Source: Adhaeribacter pallidiroseus
GTDB taxonomy: Bacteria; Bacteroidota; Bacteroidia; Cytophagales; Hymenobacteraceae
Reading direction: 5' to 3'
DNA: 64,000 nucleotides
Assembly: GCF_003340495.1 (NCBI RefSeq)
Contig: NZ_QASA01000001.1
Coordinates: forward strand, 2,232,001-2,296,000
The notes beneath the pieces were generated by a model. It worked only from the letters and a program-made list of their open reading frames with translations. It had not been told where the DNA came from and searched no databases. Shown here in pieces: positions 27,525-36,921 of the stretch. The translations under genes and the position numbers were made by a program. The stretch's first letter is position 1; each line of letters opens with the position of its first letter.

Positions 27525-27532
27525 TATCTTTG
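27525..27532 (+). promoter_or_regulatory. -7 box of the mtaB promoter
   Basis: TATCTTTG ends seven bases before the ATG at 27540. Transcription would start about three or four bases ahead of the start codon, giving an almost leaderless message. Confidence 0.5.
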
Positions 27533-27539
27533 CGGCGCA

Positions 27540-28865
27540 ATGAAAAAGGTGGCATTTTATACGTTGGGTTGTAAACTGAATTTTTCGGAAACTTCTTCTA
27601 TTTCCCGGATTTTTCAGGAGCGTGGTTTTGAGAAAGTAAATTTTGAAGACCAGGCCGATATATATGTAATTAATACTTGTTCCGTTACCGACAACGCGGA
27701 TAAAAAATGCCGCAAAGTAGTAAAGGAAGCTTTAAAGCATTCGCCGGATGCATTTATTACTATTGTGGGTTGCTATGCCCAGTTAAAACCCCAGGAAATT
27801 GCGACTATTCCGGGGGTTGATGCCGTATTGGGCGCGGCCGAAAAATTTCAGTTAGTGGATATTCTGGAAGATTTCGTAAAACAAGGCAAACCGCAGGTAC
27901 ATGCCAGCCCAATTAGCGAAGCGAATACTTTTCATCAAGCTTATTCTTACGGCGACCGGACCCGTACTTTTTTAAAAGTGCAGGATGGTTGCGATTATTC
28001 TTGCTCTTTCTGTACCATCCCGCTGGCTCGGGGCAAAAGCCGCAGCCAAACGATTGAAGCCGCATTTACTTCGGCAAAAGAAATTGGGCAATCCGGTGTG
28101 AAAGAAATTGTGCTTACCGGGGTAAACCTAGGTGATTTCGGTATTATACCGGGGCAAGGCCGCCAGGAAACTTTCTTTCATTTAATTCAACGATTGGATC
28201 AAGAGGTAACCAACATTGAACGTTTCCGGATTTCGTCTATTGAGCCTAATTTATTAACTAACGAGATCATCCGGTTTGTAGCCCAATCGCAGCGATTTGT
28301 GCCGCATTTCCATATTCCGCTGCAATCTGGTTCCAATAAAATTTTAAAATTAATGCGCCGCCGCTATCAACGCGAATTGTATGCCGACCGCATCAGCACC
28401 ATCAAAAACCTAATGCCGCATTGTTGTATTGGGGTAGATGTAATTGTGGGCTTTCCGGGCGAAACGGAAGACGATTTCCGGGACACCTTTAACTTTTTAA
28501 ACGAACTGAATATAAGTTACCTGCACGTTTTCCCGTATTCGGAGCGGCAAAATACCAAAGCTGTAGAAATGAATGGCAGCGTACCTATAGGGGAAAGAAA
28601 CCGTCGGACTACCATGCTACGCAGTTTGTCGGAAAAGAAAAAACGCTTTTTCTACGAGCAGCATGTAGGTTACGAAACCACCGTATTATTTGAAGCAGAT
28701 ATTACCGAAGGTTTTATGGAAGGATTTACAGATAACTACATCCGGGTACAAGCCAAGTACGATCCTGTTCTGGTGAACGAATTAAAAAAAGTCCGGTTAA
28801 CTAATTTAAACGCTGCTGGGTTGATGGAAGCAGAGGAAGTACACGCCCAATTTTGGCAGCATTAA
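27540..28865 (+). CDS. mtaB: tRNA (t6A37) methylthiotransferase MtaB
   Basis: 441 residues from ATG 27540. An in-frame GTG 51 bases upstream lies inside the repeat and ahead of the promoter box, and was rejected. The N-terminal UPF0004 domain begins VAFYTLGCKLNFSETSSI and carries three cluster cysteines (TLGCKLN, INTCSVTD, VGCYAQ). The radical-SAM motif is CDYSCSFCTIP, and a C-terminal TRAM-like segment follows. MtaB adds the methylthio group to t6A at position 37 of ANN-decoding tRNAs. The TLGCKLN form (not YGCQMN as in MiaB) supports MtaB. Confidence 0.95.
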   Translation: MKKVAFYTLGCKLNFSETSSISRIFQERGFEKVNFEDQADIYVINTCSVTDNADKKCRKVVKEALKHSPDAFITIVGCYAQLKPQEIATIPGVDAVLGAAEKFQLVDILEDFVKQGKPQVHASPISEANTFHQAYSYGDRTRTFLKVQDGCDYSCSFCTIPLARGKSRSQTIEAAFTSAKEIGQSGVKEIVLTGVNLGDFGIIPGQGRQETFFHLIQRLDQEVTNIERFRISSIEPNLLTNEIIRFVAQSQRFVPHFHIPLQSGSNKILKLMRRRYQRELYADRISTIKNLMPHCCIGVDVIVGFPGETEDDFRDTFNFLNELNISYLHVFPYSERQNTKAVEMNGSVPIGERNRRTTMLRSLSEKKKRFFYEQHVGYETTVLFEADITEGFMEGFTDNYIRVQAKYDPVLVNELKKVRLTNLNAAGLMEAEEVHAQFWQH

Positions 28866-29032
28866 TTCAATGTTCGTTATTTGAAATTTTGATGCTCGAC
28901 CTATTAATCGCTATAAATAATTTGTTCGTATAAATTTAGTGCTTAACCACTTCCGGATAATTATTGTAGCTTTTTATTTATAATAGTGTAGAGTATCTAA
29001 TTAGTCAACAATTGAAATTTCAAATATCGAAA

Positions 29033-29683
29033 TTAAGGTAATGCCGAAACGGGAGCCTGCAAAGAGTTTTGTTGCTTAACGGATTCTTTGTTAAACCAAT
29101 ACCGTAATCCAAAGGACAAGCTAATCAAACTGGGATAACCGGGAACAAAGGTGGTGGAAAAATCCATTTTGTCGGTAAGCTGGTAATTATACTCTAGTTC
29201 GCCGGCGTAGGGTATAAACTTATACTGCCAAGCCGAGTGCGGCGTGCCGTCAAAAAAACCAGAATCCTGGTAACCGGGTAGCCGGTACCAGTTACGCCGG
29301 TAAATAAAAGTTGGTCCTAAGCCCCCGCTTACGGAATGTTGCTTGTTCTGAAAAATTATTGCCCGTACACCCATGTGGGTAAAACCACCCAGGAGAGCGG
29401 CGCAGTCAGTATACAGCGCCTGTATTGCCTTAAAAGAATACTTCTGGGGTTTCCAAAATTTTTCGTAGGATAACATGCCTCCCAGGTTAAATACCAGATA
29501 GCCTTTTTTATCAGGGTTTAAAGGCATTAAAGGGGCATTCGGATCACCTTTGGGATGCACACTTAAACCAAAGTATTTGAAATTAAGATTACTCTGCGCC
29601 CACCCATAATGGGCATTAACAACAAGTATAAGTCCTAGAATAAAGCTTATTTGCCTAGCCAGCTGGTTACAAGTACTTTTCAT
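29033..29683 (-). CDS. Exported outer-membrane-type hypothetical protein
   Basis: 216 residues. The signal peptide (ISFILGLILVVNAHYGWAQS) is probably cleaved after WAQ. The mature part alternates polar and aromatic residues (GPTFIYRRNWYRLPGY, LSFGLRYWFNKES) and looks like an eight-stranded outer-membrane barrel with several loop motifs. It resembles unnamed Bacteroidota proteins. It is convergent with mtaB. A partial inverted repeat (atttgaaatttt / aaatttcaaat) lies in the 167-base gap between them. Confidence 0.6.
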   Translation of the reverse strand: MKSTCNQLARQISFILGLILVVNAHYGWAQSNLNFKYFGLSVHPKGDPNAPLMPLNPDKKGYLVFNLGGMLSYEKFWKPQKYSFKAIQALYTDCAALLGGFTHMGVRAIIFQNKQHSVSGGLGPTFIYRRNWYRLPGYQDSGFFDGTPHSAWQYKFIPYAGELEYNYQLTDKMDFSTTFVPGYPSLISLSFGLRYWFNKESVKQQNSLQAPVSALP

Positions 29684-30048
29684 TTTAAAAATTTAAGAAG
29701 TAGATTTGTTAGTTAGTGGGCAATGCTGGTTTGGTGGGCAACCTAATTGTTCGTTTCGGTAGTAAACGGACCATTTAGGAGCGGCTTATTTTAAAAAAAT
29801 CACCTACTTTCCGTTTCATACCTATTCTATAACTTTGGTTTTACCGGAAAGTTTTAAAATCATATATCCATCGGCCGATTTATTAAATAAGTAGTTGGTC
29901 GTTTTTAGTTGTTCGTTGTTAGATCGTTAATAAATTAATAATCAAGTACTTAAACTCAGGTTTTTATCAACTTAATTTTGTACTGTTACTTAAAAGGAAA
30001 ATGCAGGAAAATAGTTGTTAGCCGAACATTTAACGAAGATGGATTAAC
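29684..30048. other. Intergenic stretch without a gene
   Basis: About 365 bases between two minus-strand genes. It contains word-like gttgttcgttgtt sequence at about 29900-29930 and AT-rich DNA. No coding frame, RNA gene or convincing terminator was seen. Confidence 0.5.
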
Positions 30049-31599
30049 CTAAATACATCGGGTTGAATCAGCATTTAGATGAATTTTACTCACCTTACCC
30101 GCGTCTAAGTATACATAATTAGTAATAAAATCAGGTACTTCCTGGGCATAATGTGATACTAAAATAAGAGTAGTATCAGGAGTGCAGTAATTTTCTAAAA
30201 GGCGGATGGCTTGCGCGATATATTCCGGACTCAAACCTTGAAATGGTTCGTCCCAGATTAACAATTCCGCATTTTTAAGTACCGACCGAATAAGCAAAAC
30301 CAGGCGCTGTTCGCCGGCCGACATTTGCAAAAAAGGTTTAACTAATAAATCCGGCCGGTCAAAAAACGCAAAATGATCTTGGATGTGCGTTTCTCGTTCT
30401 TTCGTTAATTTTTTGGGTCGGGTGAGCGTATCCGTATAGCCGGTGGCGGCCACTTCGTGGCCGGTTAAAGCTTGCCGGAAATACAAATGCAATTCCGGCG
30501 ATACAAATCCGATGCGCTTTTTTATATCCCAGATGCTTTCACCGGAACCTTTGCGCTTATCAAATAAGTAAATTTTATTCGCAAAGGCCTGCGGATTATC
30601 GGCGTAAATCAAGGAAAGTAAAGTGGTTTTCCCCGAACCATTGGGCCCGATCAAAGCCCACTTCTCCCCTTTTTTAACGATCCAGTTAATAGCTTCCAGA
30701 ATCACTTTATTTTGATACCGAACCCAGACGTTTTCCATGTGTACGGCCACTTCAAAATCTTTCCCTGTTTTTTCCGGCAAAAGAATAGCCGGTCTGGGAG
30801 AGCTGACTGAATTACCTTCTTTAACTCGAGTGTTAGGCAAAAATTTAAAAAAATCTTCCCGCGAGAAGCATTCTTTTATTTTAAACTGATCGAGCCAGAG
30901 TACTTGAGTAATACTTTCCGGAATTTCGAGTTGATTGGTCGCCAGAAGTATTTGCGTCCCCTGTTGGGTTAAGCTATCTATAATTTGCTTTAGTTGCGTT
31001 CGGGATTTTTCGTCTAAACCGGTGAACGGATTATCCAGTATTAACAATTTAGGTTTTTGCAGTAAAGCCCGCGCAATTTGCAACTTTCGGGTTTGCCCAT
31101 TGGAGAGTTTAATTAAAACTTCCGGTAATAAATCTTGTAGTTGTAATAGGTTTATTATTTCGTTTATTTCATCGGCAGTACAAGTAGTAGCTGCCTTAGC
31201 AAGTACCTCTTGTACGGTGGGTATAGCAATTTCACTTTCCAGGCTTTGGTAACGTTGCTGGTAAAAAGCCCGTTCGTAATTAAAAAAAGAGTTTTGTTGC
31301 TGAAAAGTTACCAGCGCCGAATGCGTCCGGAAAGAGGAACGATCCACCCGGTTAAATGTTAAATTTTCGTTATTCCGGATTTCTAATGCATAAGTACCTG
31401 ATCGTAAAACGAGTTGTCCCGCCAGGGCGGCCAGGAAAGTGGTTTTGCCCGCTCCTACTTCACCGAAAATAGCCCACTGTTCGTTTGGTTTTAATTGCCA
31501 GTTCAGGTCAGAAAAAACAACTTGATTTTGGCGGGTAAAAGTAGCGTGGTGTAAGTGAATTGCCAGAGTACCAACCGTTGTTTTTTTTAATTTTTTCAT
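30049..31599 (-). CDS. Tandem ABC ATPase, ModF/PhrA-like
   Basis: 516 residues made of two ABC nucleotide-binding domains and no membrane segment. The first domain has Walker A GEVGAGKTTF, signature LSNGQTRKLQIARALL and Walker B LLILDNPFTGLD. The second has GPNGSGKTTLLSLIYADNPQ, the diagnostic KRKGSGESIWDIKKRIGFV stretch, MSAGEQRLVLLIRSVL and LLIWDEPFQGL. This pattern is that of E. coli ModF (formerly PhrA), encoded beside molybdate transport genes there but of uncertain function. No transporter or molybdate gene is nearby here. It is probably cytosolic. The gene stands alone. Confidence 0.85.
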   Translation of the reverse strand: MKKLKKTTVGTLAIHLHHATFTRQNQVVFSDLNWQLKPNEQWAIFGEVGAGKTTFLAALAGQLVLRSGTYALEIRNNENLTFNRVDRSSFRTHSALVTFQQQNSFFNYERAFYQQRYQSLESEIAIPTVQEVLAKAATTCTADEINEIINLLQLQDLLPEVLIKLSNGQTRKLQIARALLQKPKLLILDNPFTGLDEKSRTQLKQIIDSLTQQGTQILLATNQLEIPESITQVLWLDQFKIKECFSREDFFKFLPNTRVKEGNSVSSPRPAILLPEKTGKDFEVAVHMENVWVRYQNKVILEAINWIVKKGEKWALIGPNGSGKTTLLSLIYADNPQAFANKIYLFDKRKGSGESIWDIKKRIGFVSPELHLYFRQALTGHEVAATGYTDTLTRPKKLTKERETHIQDHFAFFDRPDLLVKPFLQMSAGEQRLVLLIRSVLKNAELLIWDEPFQGLSPEYIAQAIRLLENYCTPDTTLILVSHYAQEVPDFITNYVYLDAGKVSKIHLNADSTRCI

Positions 31600-31812
31600 G
31601 CTAATGCGTCAACAAAACCTAACCGGAAATAAACGCCAGCTAGCAGAATTACCGGTAGCAGGCGTTTATACTAAAACTTTCCGGTTTAAAGATGCAATAG
31701 AAAAAAGAATTAAGCTAAAAGGCTTTAAGGGCAATGGGAAAATTGTTTGTATAATTTAATTGGTAAATTTTTCGTGCTAGAAAAAACCAAGCAGCAAAAT
31801 TTTCCGGAATAA

Positions 31813-32676
31813 TCACTTTCGTTTATAGAAGTTTAAGTTTACCGTAGTAGCAAGTCCTTTTTCACTTAAAGTAAAAATACCGGAGTTATCGGCGGCAAAG
31901 GTTACGGCTTCGCCTTGTGGTTCTATGTTGTAAGGAAGGTTCGTAAAATCTTTTTGCAGAGCTTCCAGTATGGATTCGTTCCCGGAACGTTTGTAATAAT
32001 ACAAGCTGGCGTACGATTTTAACAACATCTCTTGTCCATCTGGCGACACAGCGGCACTGACAATGCCCGTGTATTTTGTACTTCCTACTAAGATGGCTTG
32101 GTTTACAGCCGTGTAATTATACGGGTAGGTAATTTGATAGAGCTTGCCCGGGTTATCGCGTTTGGTAATAATATAAATGTTTTTAGTTTGTGGATCTACG
32201 ATAAAAGCTTCCGCATCGTGCGAACCGTCGGGGTACTGGAACCGAATGGTTTTTACATCTCTAACGGTGTCGGTGGCCAACGTTGGTTCGGCAAATTGGT
32301 AAAAAGAATATTCCGGATATTTACTGTCGTTGTCGCCGATATCACCAATAAAAAGATCAGTACCCGAAAGAGCCATATCTTCCCAGTCGCGGTTAACCGT
32401 TCCTTTTACAGTTATTTTGGTGATAACCTTACCCGTATGTTCCACGAATTGAATTTGATTGGGACGGCCGCTATCTTCCTGCACCCACAATTTACCCGGA
32501 TTTACTTTGCTATCGGCTATACCGGAAACTTCTTCAATGATAGGTTTAAGGCTGTTTTCGGTAGGAGTGTTTTCAAAGCCTTCCGTTTTATTTATGGGAG
32601 ATAAAATGTTTTTATCACAGGCCGGGAAAACCAATAAGCCCAAAATTAAAAAAGAGAGAGAACTAAATTTCACCAT
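31813..32676 (-). CDS. Lipoprotein, beta-propeller-like
   Basis: 287 residues from ATG 32676, which opens MVKFSSLSFLILGLLVFPAC, a lipoprotein signal with lipidated Cys20. An in-frame start 33 bases upstream would spoil the signal. The mature protein has repeated beta-hairpin units (EVSGIADSKVNPGKLWVQED, DWEDMALSGTDLFIGDIGDN, HDAEAFIVDPQTKNIYIIT, GIVSAAVSPDGQEMLLKSYA), like a six-bladed propeller. Similar proteins with WEDMAL and GDIGDN are widespread in Bacteroidota and actinobacteria with no assigned activity. Located in the periplasm or outer membrane. Confidence 0.7.
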   Translation of the reverse strand: MVKFSSLSFLILGLLVFPACDKNILSPINKTEGFENTPTENSLKPIIEEVSGIADSKVNPGKLWVQEDSGRPNQIQFVEHTGKVITKITVKGTVNRDWEDMALSGTDLFIGDIGDNDSKYPEYSFYQFAEPTLATDTVRDVKTIRFQYPDGSHDAEAFIVDPQTKNIYIITKRDNPGKLYQITYPYNYTAVNQAILVGSTKYTGIVSAAVSPDGQEMLLKSYASLYYYKRSGNESILEALQKDFTNLPYNIEPQGEAVTFAADNSGIFTLSEKGLATTVNLNFYKRK

Positions 32677-33069
32677 AAAAGAGGCTTTGTTACTATATGA
32701 AACAATCAAATTAAAAATTATTTAAAATTGAGTGACTTAAAGTCTGTTTCCCTAAGATTAATAATCAAGTTGGCCCCTCTTACAGTTTGCTACATTTTGC
32801 CAGAAGAGTCTACTTACAAATATATCTAATATTTTATATATTTATATTAGATCCTAATTATAACCTTATATTCCGTGGCTTTTTGATTTGTTTATCTATA
32901 TTTAACCAATTACAACTAAAACATTTTCTTCCATGAAGTCAGATTATACTATTATTTTTAAAAATACAATAGCTTTTAAGCACCTATTACACCATTACAC
33001 CAGTAACGAATAATAACTAACCAACGATAACTTCATAACTTCTAATTTAAGCCTCTATAATAATCGCCT
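32677..33069. other. Divergent upstream region of the lipoprotein gene and glgP
   Basis: About 390 very AT-rich bases. They should contain promoters for both divergent genes, but no full two-box match was found. A cagtaacgaataataactaa word near 33000 resembles the dispersed repeats elsewhere in the window. No coding frame seen. Confidence 0.5.
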
Positions 33070-34722
33070 ATGACTTTTTCTGAACTACAACCTGCCCTAA
33101 CGTACAATAAGGCCTACCAGACCCGGGTTGCCTATTTTTCGATGGAATTTGCTATTCATCAACCATTAAAAATATATTCCGGTGGTTTGGGTTTTTTAGC
33201 GGGTTCGCACATGCGCAGCGCCCATGAACTCCAGCAAAACTTAATTGGCATTGGCATTCTTTGGAAATTTGGCTATTACGACCAGATCCGGAAAGCCGAC
33301 CAATCGATGAATGTTCTTTTTCAGGAAAAGCTGTATTATTTCGTAAAAGATACCGGGTTGCGGTTTCAAATAGATATTAACAATTCGCCGGTTACCGTGG
33401 CGGCGTATTACCTAGCTCCGGAAGTTTTTGATACGGTACCTATGTTTTTCTTATCCACGGATTTACCCGAAAATGATTATTTGGCGCGTACTACTTCGTA
33501 TTACCTCTATAACGCCGACACGGCCGGTAAAGTAGGGGCCAGTATATTATTGGGAGTAGGCGGAGCCAAACTTTTGGATTTGCTGGAATACAACCCCGAT
33601 ATTTATCATTTTAACGAAGCCCATCCGCTACCGGCGGCTTTTTATTTGTACAGTAAATTTAAAAATTTAGCGGAAGTTCAGAAACGGGTCGTATTTACCA
33701 CCCACACTCCCGAAGAAGCGGGCAACGAAAAAACAGATATTAACCTGTTGAATAAAATGAGTTATTTCTGTGGCACGCCGCTAGAAGAAGTACGGCAGAT
33801 TACGGGCGAGTGGGGCGAAATCTTTAATCATACGTTAGTAGCCCTCCGGATGGCGAAAATAGCGAACGGCGTATCCAAAATGCACGGCGAAGTGGCCCGC
33901 CAAATGTGGAACGCTTACCCGGACATTTGTCCGATTTTGCACGTAACCAACGCGCAAAATTATAATTATTGGGCCGATTCCCGTTTATACCAAGCCTTAA
34001 AAGCCAACGACGATGAAGCTTTGCTCAAACGAAAAAGACGCTTAAAAAAGCATTTGTTCGAAGAAGTAGCCAACCAGGTAGGCGATATTTACAAAGAAAA
34101 AGTATTAACCATTGTTTGGGCCCGCCGGTTTGCCGGTTACAAACGCGCCGATTTGCTTTTGCGCGATGTAGCCCGTTTTGAAAGATTGGTTACCAATACG
34201 CAATATCCGGTGCAAATTATATGGGCCGGTAAACCTTACCCGATGGACTATGGCGCCATTGGCACGTTCGACCGGTTGGTACAAGAATCTAAAAAGTTTC
34301 CGAACTGCGCCGTAATGGTGGGCCACGAACTCAAATTATCAAAGCTACTAAAAGGCGGAGCCGATGTCTGGTTAAACAATCCGCGTATCCGGAAAGAAGC
34401 TTCGGGTACCAGCGGCATGACCGCCGCCATGAACGGCGCTTTAAACTTCTCCATTCAGGACGGCTGGATTCCGGAATTTGCCCGCCACGAACATAATTGT
34501 TTTGTGGCCCCGGTAGCCGAAGGCAACCTGACGGAGTTTGAAATGGATGAGTTTGACCACAGCAACATGATGGACCTGTTGGAAAATGTAATATTACCCA
34601 TGTACTACGATCAACCGGAAAAGTGGCTCCAAATGGTTAAAAACAGTATGACCGAAATTATTCCGGTATTTGAATCCGGTAGAATGGCCGATGAATACTA
34701 CCAAAAAATCTACAATGCTTAA
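33070..34722 (+). CDS. glgP: Alpha-glucan phosphorylase-family protein (GT35, short form)
   Basis: 550 residues, the short phosphorylase type. Motifs: YFSMEFAIHQPLKIYSGGLG near the N-terminus, HFNEAHPLPAAFYLY, FTTHTPEEAGNEK, WARRFAGYKRADLLL and KEASGTSGMTAAMNGALNF. The family cleaves alpha-1,4-glucans with phosphate using PLP held by a lysine in GTxxMK. Here that position is Thr451 (GTSGMT), so the classic PLP anchor seems absent. The protein may act differently, for example as a glycosyl transferase, or the Thr form may be a clade feature. It is monocistronic with a clear terminator. Confidence 0.8.
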   Translation: MTFSELQPALTYNKAYQTRVAYFSMEFAIHQPLKIYSGGLGFLAGSHMRSAHELQQNLIGIGILWKFGYYDQIRKADQSMNVLFQEKLYYFVKDTGLRFQIDINNSPVTVAAYYLAPEVFDTVPMFFLSTDLPENDYLARTTSYYLYNADTAGKVGASILLGVGGAKLLDLLEYNPDIYHFNEAHPLPAAFYLYSKFKNLAEVQKRVVFTTHTPEEAGNEKTDINLLNKMSYFCGTPLEEVRQITGEWGEIFNHTLVALRMAKIANGVSKMHGEVARQMWNAYPDICPILHVTNAQNYNYWADSRLYQALKANDDEALLKRKRRLKKHLFEEVANQVGDIYKEKVLTIVWARRFAGYKRADLLLRDVARFERLVTNTQYPVQIIWAGKPYPMDYGAIGTFDRLVQESKKFPNCAVMVGHELKLSKLLKGGADVWLNNPRIRKEASGTSGMTAAMNGALNFSIQDGWIPEFARHEHNCFVAPVAEGNLTEFEMDEFDHSNMMDLLENVILPMYYDQPEKWLQMVKNSMTEIIPVFESGRMADEYYQKIYNA

Positions 34723-34751
34723 AACACGCTAATCCGAAAATTTAAAAATTT

Positions 34752-34784
34752 AAAAAACCAGGCATAAACAACCTGGTTTTTTTT
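34752..34784 (+). terminator. Intrinsic terminator of glgP
   Basis: Arms aaaaaaccagg (34752-34762) and cctggtttttt (34772-34782) with a nine-base loop. The A-run on the left could also serve the convergent NmrA-like gene. Confidence 0.9.
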
Positions 34785-34868
34785 AAATTTTATTGTTTCT
34801 GCACCTCGCAATTAATCGTTCTCGCAAAAAACTAACTTGTTTTGGGTTGAAATAAGGTCCGGTAGTCG

Positions 34869-35714
34869 CTAATAAAATGGAGCCAAGGAACGTGGCTCCT
34901 GGCCGGTAATTTGTTGCACGTTGTTACTAATTTGGGGTGGCTTCTGAAAACGCGGCAGAAAGTGTAACAGCATCATAATAAAAATATACGCAATAGCTAA
35001 GCCTTCCTTTTTCTTCCGGAAGTAAAAAGACCATAAAGCAGGAGAATGATAAGTAATTTTCCGGTTTAATACTTCGGAAAAAACTTGCGCAATCTGGTTA
35101 AAAGTAACGTTTTCGGGGGTGGTTAATTCATAAGCCCGGTTGGCGTGCGGCGCATTGTTTTGTAATATTTTGGCCGATACCGCACCAATACCCCGGACAT
35201 CGATTAAATTAAATAAGCCATTATCCGCAGGCAAATACAATTTTTGGCGATAGCGTAAATCCGGCAGTAAAACGGTGGTAAAGTTTTGCATGAAATAGCT
35301 CGGCCGCAAAAAAGTGTAGAGTATCCCGCTGGCTATAATTAATTTTTCAATTTTGTGATGCGGAATAAAGTTTGATTTTTCAGCGCCCTGCACCGATAAA
35401 TAAACCAGATGCTGGACCTGGTGGCGTTTTGCTTCCTTTAGTAACTGCTCAAAATAATTTACTTCATTTGGTAAGCCGGGTGGTAATAACAAAAACACGC
35501 TATCTGCTTGTGAAATGGCAGGAGCATATGTTTTTGGATTTATCAAATCAAACGGAACGGTTGTGAGAGGTAATCCCGCGGGGAATATAGAAGGTGCAGG
35601 CTCTTGACGCACTCCCGCCAATATTTCTACTCCGGGCTGCAAGCAGTCTTGCAAAGCCTGCAAAGTAGCTAAACCCACGTTTCCGGTGGCTCCTGTTACC
35701 AGTGTGGCCGCCAT
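34869..35714 (-). CDS. NmrA-family NAD(P)-binding protein
   Basis: 281 residues. The Rossmann dinucleotide motif TLVTGATGNVGLATLQAL starts at residue 4. VFLLLPPG and HLVYLSVQGAEKSNFIPHHK follow the order of NmrA/SDR_a5-type proteins, and the C-terminus resembles NmrA-like redox sensors (ENVTFNQIAQVFSEVLNRKI). Such proteins bind NAD(P) and act as isomerases, quinone reductases or sensors; the role is not predictable here. The catalytic YxxxK of classical SDRs is not evident, as usual in this group. It reads away from a dead TonB-dependent receptor. Confidence 0.85.
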   Translation of the reverse strand: MAATLVTGATGNVGLATLQALQDCLQPGVEILAGVRQEPAPSIFPAGLPLTTVPFDLINPKTYAPAISQADSVFLLLPPGLPNEVNYFEQLLKEAKRHQVQHLVYLSVQGAEKSNFIPHHKIEKLIIASGILYTFLRPSYFMQNFTTVLLPDLRYRQKLYLPADNGLFNLIDVRGIGAVSAKILQNNAPHANRAYELTTPENVTFNQIAQVFSEVLNRKITYHSPALWSFYFRKKKEGLAIAYIFIMMLLHFLPRFQKPPQISNNVQQITGQEPRSLAPFY

Positions 35715-35741
35715 TATATTTTTAGAAGCCCACCGGGCTGC

Positions 35742-36172
35742 TCACTTGGTTGTATAACGCAAAGCCAGAATAAAGTTACGGCCCGGTGCATTCACACCGG
35801 AGGCAAAAGTACGGTAATTCAGGTCCAGTATTGTTTGACCCCAGCTTGCAAAGTCCAGGATTTACGCCATTAATAGGTTTTTTTAAATTCCAGGTTTGCC
35901 AGCCGGGCGAACCGCCGGCAAGGGCATAAGATGAATAATCTTCGCCGGACGGGCTATAATTCCGGAGTTGTTTGGGACTATTCATCATCCAGTAAGTCTA
36001 TGCTTGCCAGTTATTTTTGGTTGATGGTAAATTGACCTAGCCAAATACCGGAGCAATATTTAGCGGTACTTGATTAATTTTATCTTTGCCCCGGGTTTGC
36101 GAGGTATTTACCCGGGCTGTTACCGCAGGTAAAAACTTATACATGGCCACGGCAAAGTAGTACCGTAAAGGG
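35742..36172 (-). pseudogene. C-terminal remnant of a TonB-dependent receptor
   Basis: Minus-strand translation gives recognisable receptor barrel sequence with several lesions. It reads LRYYFAVAMYKFLPAVTARV, then QVPLNIAPVFG followed by a TAG, VNLPSTKNNWQA followed by another TAG, TYWMMNSPKQLRNYSPSGED, GGSPGWQTWNLK, and after a frameshift ILDLNYRTFASGVNAPGRNF with the proper receptor end ALRYTTK at 35742. The NYSPSGED, PGWQTWNL and LNYRTFASGVNAPGRNF blocks are typical of the last barrel strands. The missing 5' end (over 1.5 kb) is gone. The original substrate cannot be inferred. Confidence 0.85.
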
Positions 36173-36257
36173 CAGAAAAAATAAGCTTTCCTTAATAAAA
36201 TTTAAAATAAGTATAAACAACCGGGACAATCGCCGTAACTATTAAAAAATTGATTTC

Positions 36258-36824
36258 ATGAGTTCAAATAAGGATTTTAATATTAATACCACTGAGGCCA
36301 CCGGTATGGCGCAAATTGTAGAACGTAATATTCATGCGTTACTCAATCGGCGCCAGCAAGAAGCTGCCAATCGGACCTGGCAGGATAAACTGGCGGATGC
36401 GGTAACTAAGTTTGCCGGCAGCATGCTATTCGTTATCATTCATTTAATTTTATTTGGCACCTGGATTCTTTGGAATTCCAACCTGTTTCCGGTAAAACAG
36501 TTTGATCCTTCTTTAGTGATTTTGGCCATGGTTGCTTCCGTAGAGGCTATTTTTCTCTCTACCTTCGTGCTTATTAGTCAGAACCGAATGGCTCTTATAG
36601 CCGACAAAAGAGCCGATCTAGATTTACAGGTAAGCTTATTAGCAGAGCACGAAATTACTCGCTTAGTTACTTTGGTGGCCCAAATAGCTAAGAAAATGGA
36701 TATTCAGGAATCAGAAAATCCGGAGATTCCGGAATTAGAACAAGATGTGCGACCCGAAAAGGTTCTGGATACTATTGAAAAAATAGAAGACAAGTTTAAT
36801 GCTACTGGTAAATCAATGGTTTAA
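36258..36824 (+). CDS. DUF1003 membrane protein
   Basis: 188 residues. The family core is present: WQDKLADAVTKFAGSMLFVI, two membrane helices (about 53-75 and 86-108), the FDPSLVILAMVASVEAIFLS segment and SQNRMALIADKRADLDLQVS, followed by a charged C-terminal helix. DUF1003 proteins sit in the inner membrane and have no established role. A single gene of normal length. Confidence 0.9.
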   Translation: MSSNKDFNINTTEATGMAQIVERNIHALLNRRQQEAANRTWQDKLADAVTKFAGSMLFVIIHLILFGTWILWNSNLFPVKQFDPSLVILAMVASVEAIFLSTFVLISQNRMALIADKRADLDLQVSLLAEHEITRLVTLVAQIAKKMDIQESENPEIPELEQDVRPEKVLDTIEKIEDKFNATGKSMV

Positions 36825-36921
36825 AAATTAAGGTTCTTTCAAAAGAATTAGAAATTATGAATTAGAAATGAACACACCTTAACTTCAAATTTATAATTCC
36901 TAATTTAAAAAAAGCACTTAT

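Noticed and set aside
27489-27539. GTG-initiated N-terminal extension of mtaB
   Set aside because: It would be encoded by the intergenic repeat and precede the promoter box; the family starts at MKKVAFYTLGCKLN.
32098-32604. 168-codon plus-strand frame opposite the propeller lipoprotein
   Set aside because: Overlaps a well-supported lipoprotein gene and shows no domain or signal of its own.
32932-33013. Short plus-strand frame starting MKSDYTIIFKNTIAFKHLLH
   Set aside because: Twenty-six codons in AT-rich promoter DNA with no supporting feature.
36081-36088. TATCTTTG -7 box
   Set aside because: It lies inside the dead TonB-receptor remnant and more than 160 bases from the next start; most likely coding sequence read backwards.
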